Assembly: GCF_000224145.3 (NCBI RefSeq)
Contig: NC_020166.2
Span: 9,086,745-9,150,744, forward strand
DNA: 64,000 bases
Origin: Ciona intestinalis
Taxonomy: Eukaryota; Chordata; Ascidiacea; Phlebobranchia; Cionidae
Reading direction: 5' to 3'
The position numbers and the translations under genes are program-made. Of this stretch, positions 57,801 through 64,000 are shown one piece after another (positions within the stretch are counted from its first letter, which is position 1; every line of letters starts with the position of its first letter). The notes under the pieces are model-generated. The model made no database searches. It was not told the DNA's origin and worked only from the letters and a program-made list of their open reading frames with translations.

Positions 57801-60800
57801 TTTATTTTAGTATAGCTGTCAAAATAGAATAATATTTTCACTGGGTTGGAGCATATTATATTATCAAGCTTATAATAAACTCAATTTCAATTGTCAATAC
57901 AGTGTCTAACAAGTATTATAGGTATTATAGCTATAAGTTTAAACATACAAGCATTCACCAACCTATAGTGATATCATCGCTAGCTATAGAGGTGTTGTCG
58001 TCTTCCGATAAATTAATTGGGGTAACATCAGCAGGGGTTGGGGTGGGTATTCCCCTTGATGAGGGTGGGGCAGTGGGTTGGGGGTCATCGGACCCAGCAC
58101 ACGCAAATTCCTTGGTACGACTCATGATTTGTAATGCAAGGGGGTTGAGACACTGGGACACCTGCAGGAGAGGGATGGGATTAATAAATAGGAAAGGTAT
58201 TTGTCACCAATTTAAGTGGTGGGGTGAATATTTGGCAAAGTAGACTAAGAAGTGTCACGGTTAAAACATAAATCGGAGTACAGATTTATTTATATTTTAC
58301 CCAAATTTAATGTATAAAGATCAAATATTAAAAATGCAACTCCAGTGTTCTCTTCACCATGGTTGAGGTTGAGGTTCTTATGGATGCAGACCAGACTTGA
58401 CCGATTACTCCAAACTCCAAGATTGCTTTTAGTGGGAAAATTTGACCGACAATTTGGATAACCTGTTAGTGGCCAGTGGGTTGGAGCAATGTCTGTTAAA
58501 TATCTTGCCCAAGTTCCTATACACTAATCAGTATCGGTATATGTGTCAAGCACTGAACCCAGTGTCGGAGTATAAGAAATTAAGAAGAAACCCCTGTTAT
58601 AACTCGACAGTGAGCATGAGGTAACCAAACCCACCTGCTCTGCAGCGACACTCAGTGGCATAGTTTGCCCCGTGTCCAAATTACGAACGATCACAGTCGA
58701 CAAGATCTCCTAAAAAACAAATTCAAATTAAACTAGACAATCAAAACAACCATAGTTTAATTAGTAGAAAATTATTCGACATAATTTAAGCATTGATTAA
58801 TTCTATTGATTCAACTAATTAAAGATGCATTGTTACACTACAAACAAGCATTAAAAGAGACAAAGCAAATTATTTACTACAACTGGTATTGTGATGTCAT
58901 ACTCGTAACCACAATCACCACATAAGTAAGAAACAGACGAAGCTACTAAAATAAATCAGTTTGTAATATATGGCAATTTTTGATTGGATCTCGCGCATGT
59001 AAGATGTTTATTTTTCTTCTGTAAATATCAGCGTGCAAAAAAATACGTACATTTTCAAGCGACGACAAGGATGTTAAAAGAAATTATAATTATTTTGATT
59101 CAGATTTGGTTCATTGTTTAGTTAATTGGCGTTTGGGATAAATTATGGCTTGAATAAATAAAATTTGCTTGTTTTTAGAAAAACATGTAAATAATTCTAT
59201 AAAAATCAATCCAAAGCAAACAATTACCGGTTTTTAGTTAAAATACTACGTTCAAGGCTTTGGTTACTGGGTAAATCACAAAAAGTCATAAATATTGGAT
59301 TTAAATACAACACCCCCCCAAGTAATGTTGAGCAACAGATATTATTGATAGTTGCATGCTATGTATGGACACTCAAGTACTTGAATAAATGCAGACTATT
59401 GAATAAAATATTTTCTTATTGACATTGCTATATATTTATAGCATTCTTTTGTTACTACATTTTTAATGTGTTATAACCATAATAAAATTGTGGAATAACT
59501 ATATAACTACCTAACCTACAGTTAATAGTTCATGTCTTTTATATGGTGCGGATGTTTTTTTACTTTTTATGTAAAATTGCTTGTATTCTTTTTAAAATGA
59601 GACAATATGGGCATGTACAGAAAGTTATAGTTATGAACTTAGTTAGGGGTATGTTGTATATAAAGTTATGAAAAAATATTAATACGATGCTAATTATCAT
59701 TTATACACTAAGATAAGTAAACACTGGAAGATAAATTGGATTCAGAAAACTCAGTTAGTATCGAATATTGTTGTGATGAAAAATTTAGGTCTTTCTGTGA
59801 AACAAATAAAAATTGCAACCCATTCAATTAGAAAATAATAACTTGTGTCACTGAAAATATAACTAAGGAAAAATTAAAGATTAGTTGGTTAGCTGCAACT
59901 TGCATAAAGATCTAATAGAAAGCATAGAAATCCTATAATTCAAGGCATAGAAATCTGATTAATTAGCATGCAGCAAATCATTTGGATTCTATATCACCAA
60001 AGCAAAACATACAAGTCCCGGGGATGAATCTATCCTTAATACAGTGTTCTTTGTCATTTGTGACCATTGCCTGCCCTGTAGGGGGAGAAACCAAAAGAAT
60101 CAATGGGGGAATTAAATAAAACTAAAATGTGATTATAATCAACTGAAAATAACGTTTCATGGAGGGTATGAGGAGCATGGGTTAGGTTGGTTAAATGTGT
60201 AGGTTAATCAACAAACCAGCCATGTAGTGCAAAGCTTCCCAACCTAAGGCCCATAAAGCCCTCTAAACTATCCCGCAAGCAAAGGTGTCACCTTAGATGT
60301 GCCTGGGTAAGAGACAGGGGCGGGTGTGACATTATACGTTTTACCCTACCAGTTTTAAATATAATCAGATTTTACTCTGCTGTTGGGTGTGTCAAACAAG
60401 CAGAGCCAAGGTATATTGCATTTACCGCATTAATCAATGAGGTTTCCTATGCTTTACGACTATGGGTGACTGGAAGTAGTGACATTGTAGCAATATGCTT
60501 GATAGTAAACAAATCTAAACAATGGGTTTAAAGCGATTTAGCAAAGAAATATGGCCTGCCATAGTTATAAAGTGGGATAGGCATGATATATATATATGTA
60601 TGTATTTGGGTGTTATATGTTTCACCATTATGGCCCAAAGCAAAATATGAAGCAAGCCAAATGTAATAAATAATATTATAGACATGGATATTTCTTAGAA
60701 ACTTAGGTGTAATAATCGGATAATAAGCATAATTAAATTTTGTTTGAATCATATATAACTCTAAAAAACATCAGTATATTCAGTTTATAAATTTCTTCTT

Positions 60801-63630
60801 ATAAAACAAAACAAAAAATCTGCCCTGTTAGTTACTATTATATTTAATTTTTAGCGTAGACGCCAAAGTTTTAAAATATAGGGAAGGCAGGGATAGTTAG
60901 ACACGCATTCTAGTAAAATAATGTTGGTTGTAATGTGTAGTAATTAATGTAGTGTAGAAAACTAAAGGTTTACCCTGCCTACCCTACCACCCCAGGTTTG
61001 GCGCCTACTATTTCTAGTAAACCATTATTAAAAAATGCATTAATTCAGTTAAAAACATCTGGATCATCTGTATTTTAAAGTAAGACACATATGTTAGTTG
61101 CCGCACAGTTGCATTTCAATCCATGTGAAACAGATTAATATTGCATAAGCTCTGCAGCTTATCTATTTCATTTATTCTGTATTTGTTTGTACAGGGTTTA
61201 CTCCAATACCAAGTAAGTATTAGTATGTTGAACTGTGGTTGAACAAGCTGTATGTAAACATAAGCTACTTGTTATACCCAATATAACACGTATGACTGTA
61301 TTTGCGGGTAATTAACCATTTAAACAGTAAAGATATAGTATAACACCTGAGGCAGAATATGTTCTTAACATTATATTGACAAAGTTTAAACCTCCATTTC
61401 TAAACTAAAGATTTGTTGTACATAACATCTCCTATACAAATAATACATACAGTTAAAGATAGACTTCATTGTACAAATACATGGTATTTACTATTTGCAC
61501 AAACACATAGAACACAAATACGTAGTATTTGTATATGAATACCACCGTTACCACGTATATTTCAATTTTCAGCAGGCCTGTAAGTACTAAGATCTGTTGC
61601 CTGGTAGACCAAGTTATATAAACCAAGATAGGGAATATATAATTATAATCAAAGGTATCCAGTGACCCATGTCATATACGAAATAATACATATTATCACT
61701 ATACACACCTCGTCTATACTTGGTCGGTGACTTTTGTTGCTTGAAGTTGATTCCTTTCGTTCATCTAAACATAAAGGTCATTGTTTAATTATTGTAAGCA
61801 TTGTCACAGCATTTACTATGTGTATTAAACAAACATAGCCGAATATTAAGTGAAAAGAAGGTGTTACAAAATCCTAGTTTACTAAATGTTTATACCGACA
61901 ATGAATGTCATTTTGTAAGCATTATAATAGCCTTCAGTTATAACTAACTGAATGAAAGGAAGTATTGTGTGTCCAGAGGCAGCAAACTTTAAAAAAAAGG
62001 GAAGCAGTGATAGTTAGACACACGATCCTGTCAAACAAACCTTCTACAGTAGCTTGCCTAGGCCCTGGTTTGGGGCCTATGTGTACACCAAGAAAAAGCG
62101 GGATATTGGGTGAAAAAACGAGATTACAAAAAAAATGTGTCACATTAAACCTGTGTAGTGTAATAGCTATTGTTTTACATAAACACTACAAAGTTTTATG
62201 ATGCATATATACCAAGAAGTCACAACTTCTCAGAAAAATATCACAACTCATTCTGGCTAGTTGTTTTGATTCTATGTTATTTAAATAACAGACACCAGAT
62301 TGATTGGTATTACACAACATCTGTTTAACACATTATACAAATACACAGGATCAAAGTAAGCATTAAATTGACAGCTAAGGTGTTAATTTAAATTGTAAAA
62401 CAAGGGTGTAAACATATCCTGTCATATTGTCAATGCTTTGACTTTTTAATAACAATTCATAAGTCAAACTGCTATTATAACCGGAGACATTTTCATGAAT
62501 TTATAAACAAGGGCTCAAACTCAATTTTGAAACAGTTATTTTGAAAATTATTTTAAAACCTATTTATTTTGTCTATTTGGAAACATTTATTTTAAAACTT
62601 TTTTTTAGAAAACATATATTGCTTTGCGCAACATGCGAATACCAGATCTGCGGCACAATGAGGTTATTTCATCTCATGTTTTGTTCACGAAAAATGGGAG
62701 ACACAGCCATAATGAAACTGATCCCAGGGCCTTACCAACATACAATAGAATACTTTAGGATCATAGAAATTCTGCTGTAGTAGCAAACACCCATTCAACA
62801 ACTGCTTAACGCGGTGAAAATTGATCATACTGTATTAAACAGGCANNNNNNNNNNNNNNNNNNNNNNNNNNNNNNNNNNNNNNNNNNNNNNNNNNNNAGT
62901 TGCATGAATTTATAAACAAGGGCTCAAACTCAATTTTGAAACAGTTATTTTGAAAATTATTTTAAAACCTATTTATTTTGTCTATTTGGAAACATTTATT
63001 TTAAAACTTTTTTTTAGAAAACATATATTGCTTTGCGCAACATGCGAATACCAGATCTGCGGCACAATGAGGTTATTTCATCTCATGTTTTGTTCACGAA
63101 AAATGGGAGACACAGCCATAATGAAACTGATCCCAGGGCCTTACCAACATACAATAGAATACTTTAGGATCATAGAAATTCTGCTGTAGTAGCAAACACC
63201 CATTCAACAACTGCTTAACGCGGTGAAAATTGATCATACTGTATTAAACAGGCATTTTTAAAATAAGTAGAATACGTTTCGAATGGTTATTACATTCAGC
63301 AAATACCTAATGCTATGTTTAAATTCATTGAAATATTGTATGAAACATGTAGTATTTTAAGAACTGAAATATGTTTCTATTGGTAAGTACCGCGAAAATT
63401 GTAAAAAATCGCTAGCGAACGGCCAATTAGCATTTGCCTATCGCTGTGGTGAAATTGATCATACTGTATTAAACATTTTAAAATAACTAGAATACGTGTA
63501 AAATGGTCATTACCTTCAGCATTTGCCTATCGCTGCAGTTAAATTTATCATATTGTAGCATACCTGTGGTGGGTGGTGTTTGGTTAATATTATCAGGTTT
63601 ATCAATGTCAACGTTGGTATTTTCCTCCTT
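51815..63630 (-). CDS. WDR44: WDR44 (Rab11-binding WD40 protein), 5' end beyond window
   Basis: Cytosolic WD40 protein that binds Rab11 and acts in endosomal recycling and exocytic tubules. Exons on the minus strand: 63630-63564, 61764-61709, 60075-60013, 58709-58635, 58161-57963, 57735-57626, 57279-57070, 56602-56464, 55897-55692, 55216-55094, 54624-54514, 53966-53865, 53439-53332, 53073-52964, 52472-52348 and 52004-51815. Diagnostic blocks: LSTVIVRNLDTGQTMPLS, NPLALQIMSRTKEF, MKFSHCGRLLATAGQ, SSSMDKTVRLWHVSQKECLC, DDRYFLSGSLDSKLRLWNIP, SNDSRVRLYDLRDLSL and ISADFKGVIKIF before the stop at 51817-51815. Order and spacing match human WDR44 throughout its C-terminal two thirds. The N-terminal disordered region, including any FFAT motif, is outside the window. 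Confidence 0.95.
52640..52830. repeat. Dispersed repeat family F
   Basis: Phrase AGTAAACATTACAACCAAT..A..GTCTAACTACCACTGCCTTCCCTCACAAGAATTTGGCG. Related copies: 40975-41110, 60890-61010 and 61985-62085 (opposite orientation, GGGA.GCAG.GATAGTTAGACAC). Class unknown. Confidence 0.5.
54315..54495. mobile_element. GTGGGGTAAGA-family TIR copy next to a WDR44 exon
   Basis: Left end GGGGATGGGGAAGATGGGACACC, right end GGGTCTCCCATCTTCTCCAT, which are inverted copies with mismatches. Interior CCAAATATCCATATTGTGTTTTAAAC matches the 42392 element. Its right end is only about 20 bp from the donor of WDR44 exon 54624-54514. Confidence 0.55.
58720..61708. other. WDR44 introns around one small exon
   Basis: Apart from the 63-nt exon 60075-60013, this AT-rich stretch shows no conserved coding. 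A family F copy lies at 60890-61010. The small exon is supported by ACAG acceptor, GTATGT donor, and a length that keeps the frame (...SIDE, then GRQWSQMTKNTVLRIDSSPGL, then EILSTV...). Confidence 0.5.
62494..63254. repeat. Exact 352-bp duplication flanking an assembly gap
   Basis: 62494-62845 and 62903-63254 appear identical (offset 409), separated by 52 N (62846-62897) and a few bases. In a WDR44 intron. An exact repeat on either side of a gap is typical of contig ends that overlapped but were not merged, so probably an assembly artefact. Confidence 0.85.
62846..62897. other. Assembly gap (52 N)
   Basis: Run of N in a WDR44 intron, bordered by the duplicated 352-bp segment. Confidence 0.99.
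63450..63560. repeat. Diverged third copy of the segment near 63230
   Basis: GTGAAATTGATCATACTGTATTAAACATTTTAAAATAACTAGAATACGTG repeats 63226-63290 with several differences, about 225 bp downstream. Unlike the exact 352-bp duplication, this is a genuine, aged local duplication. Confidence 0.65.
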
Positions 63631-64000
63631 CTGATGTGTGCTGAACATAAAGGTTGTGCAATTTTAAATATGGGAAGATTAAAAATGCAATTAATATTAA
63701 TGAATAGAAGTGAGGAATTTTGTGGGAACAATTATTTCAAAATCAGGGAAACACCGGTTGTATGGATTATGACTAAAATTTTCAAAGCAAGAAGTTGGGT
63801 TCAGGTTTTGTTTGTTTTTGCATGAGCTTGGTATATCATTAAAATTTAATAAACCATTCCTTTAAAGTTTTTTAAGGTTTAGAGACACGTAAATGATTTA
63901 TGCACCATACGTTGAAGCTATTTTGTAATCTTAAATTTATTATTGTATTAAAATCAATAAAATCAAGTTGTCGCTTAAGTTTCAATAAAAATAAGAATAA

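Noticed and set aside
62541..63189. Two identical 79-residue plus-strand frames (MKIILKPIYFVY...).
   Set aside because: Both lie in the duplicated 352-bp block in a WDR44 intron. No homology or codon bias suggests a gene.

Overview
The window is animal nuclear DNA: AT-rich, with short coding exons split by many GT-AG introns, two runs of N (assembly gaps), and dense small interspersed repeats. Gene content, compact introns and the repeat families suggest a tunicate, probably Ciona (inference; species not proven). I worked out gene models by eye from conserved protein blocks and splice sites. Four of six models are complete at both ends, and two run off the window.

Layout from left to right. 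(1) 95-4265, minus strand: alkaline phosphatase, C-terminal exons beyond the left edge, with an apparent one-base frameshift in exon 7 and a piggyBac-like non-autonomous element in one intron. (2) 6349-13864, minus: a complete 382-residue ceramide synthase of the homeobox-like CERS5/6 type. (3) 16009-40172, minus: a giant gene of about 48 coding exons for a TEP1 orthologue of roughly 2,500 residues (TROVE, DUF4062, NACHT, long WD40 array). This is the centrepiece of the window. (4) 43070-44462, minus: a small secreted C-type lectin. (5) 45772-50590, plus: a complete 515-residue CYP4F-like cytochrome P450, the only plus-strand gene, divergent from the lectin. (6) 51815-63630, minus: WDR44 (Rab11-binding WD40 protein), 5' end beyond the right edge.

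Introns and intergenic DNA are filled with at least seven recurring repeat families. These include a 71-bp hairpin-bearing tandem repeat, TIR elements beginning GTGGGGTAAGA, a 396-bp TIR element with a 4-bp target duplication, and several unclassified dispersed families. No rRNA, tRNA or CRISPR was found.

The genes do not form an operon or pathway. Their products act in phosphate metabolism, sphingolipid synthesis, telomerase/vault ribonucleoprotein and STAND-type signalling, carbohydrate recognition, fatty-acid or eicosanoid oxidation, and Rab11 membrane traffic. I found no clearly new multi-gene system. The most noteworthy items are the intact TEP1 STAND-NTPase architecture, its altered metal-site motif, two donor-killing exon-end micro-duplications inside it, and the structured transposon families.
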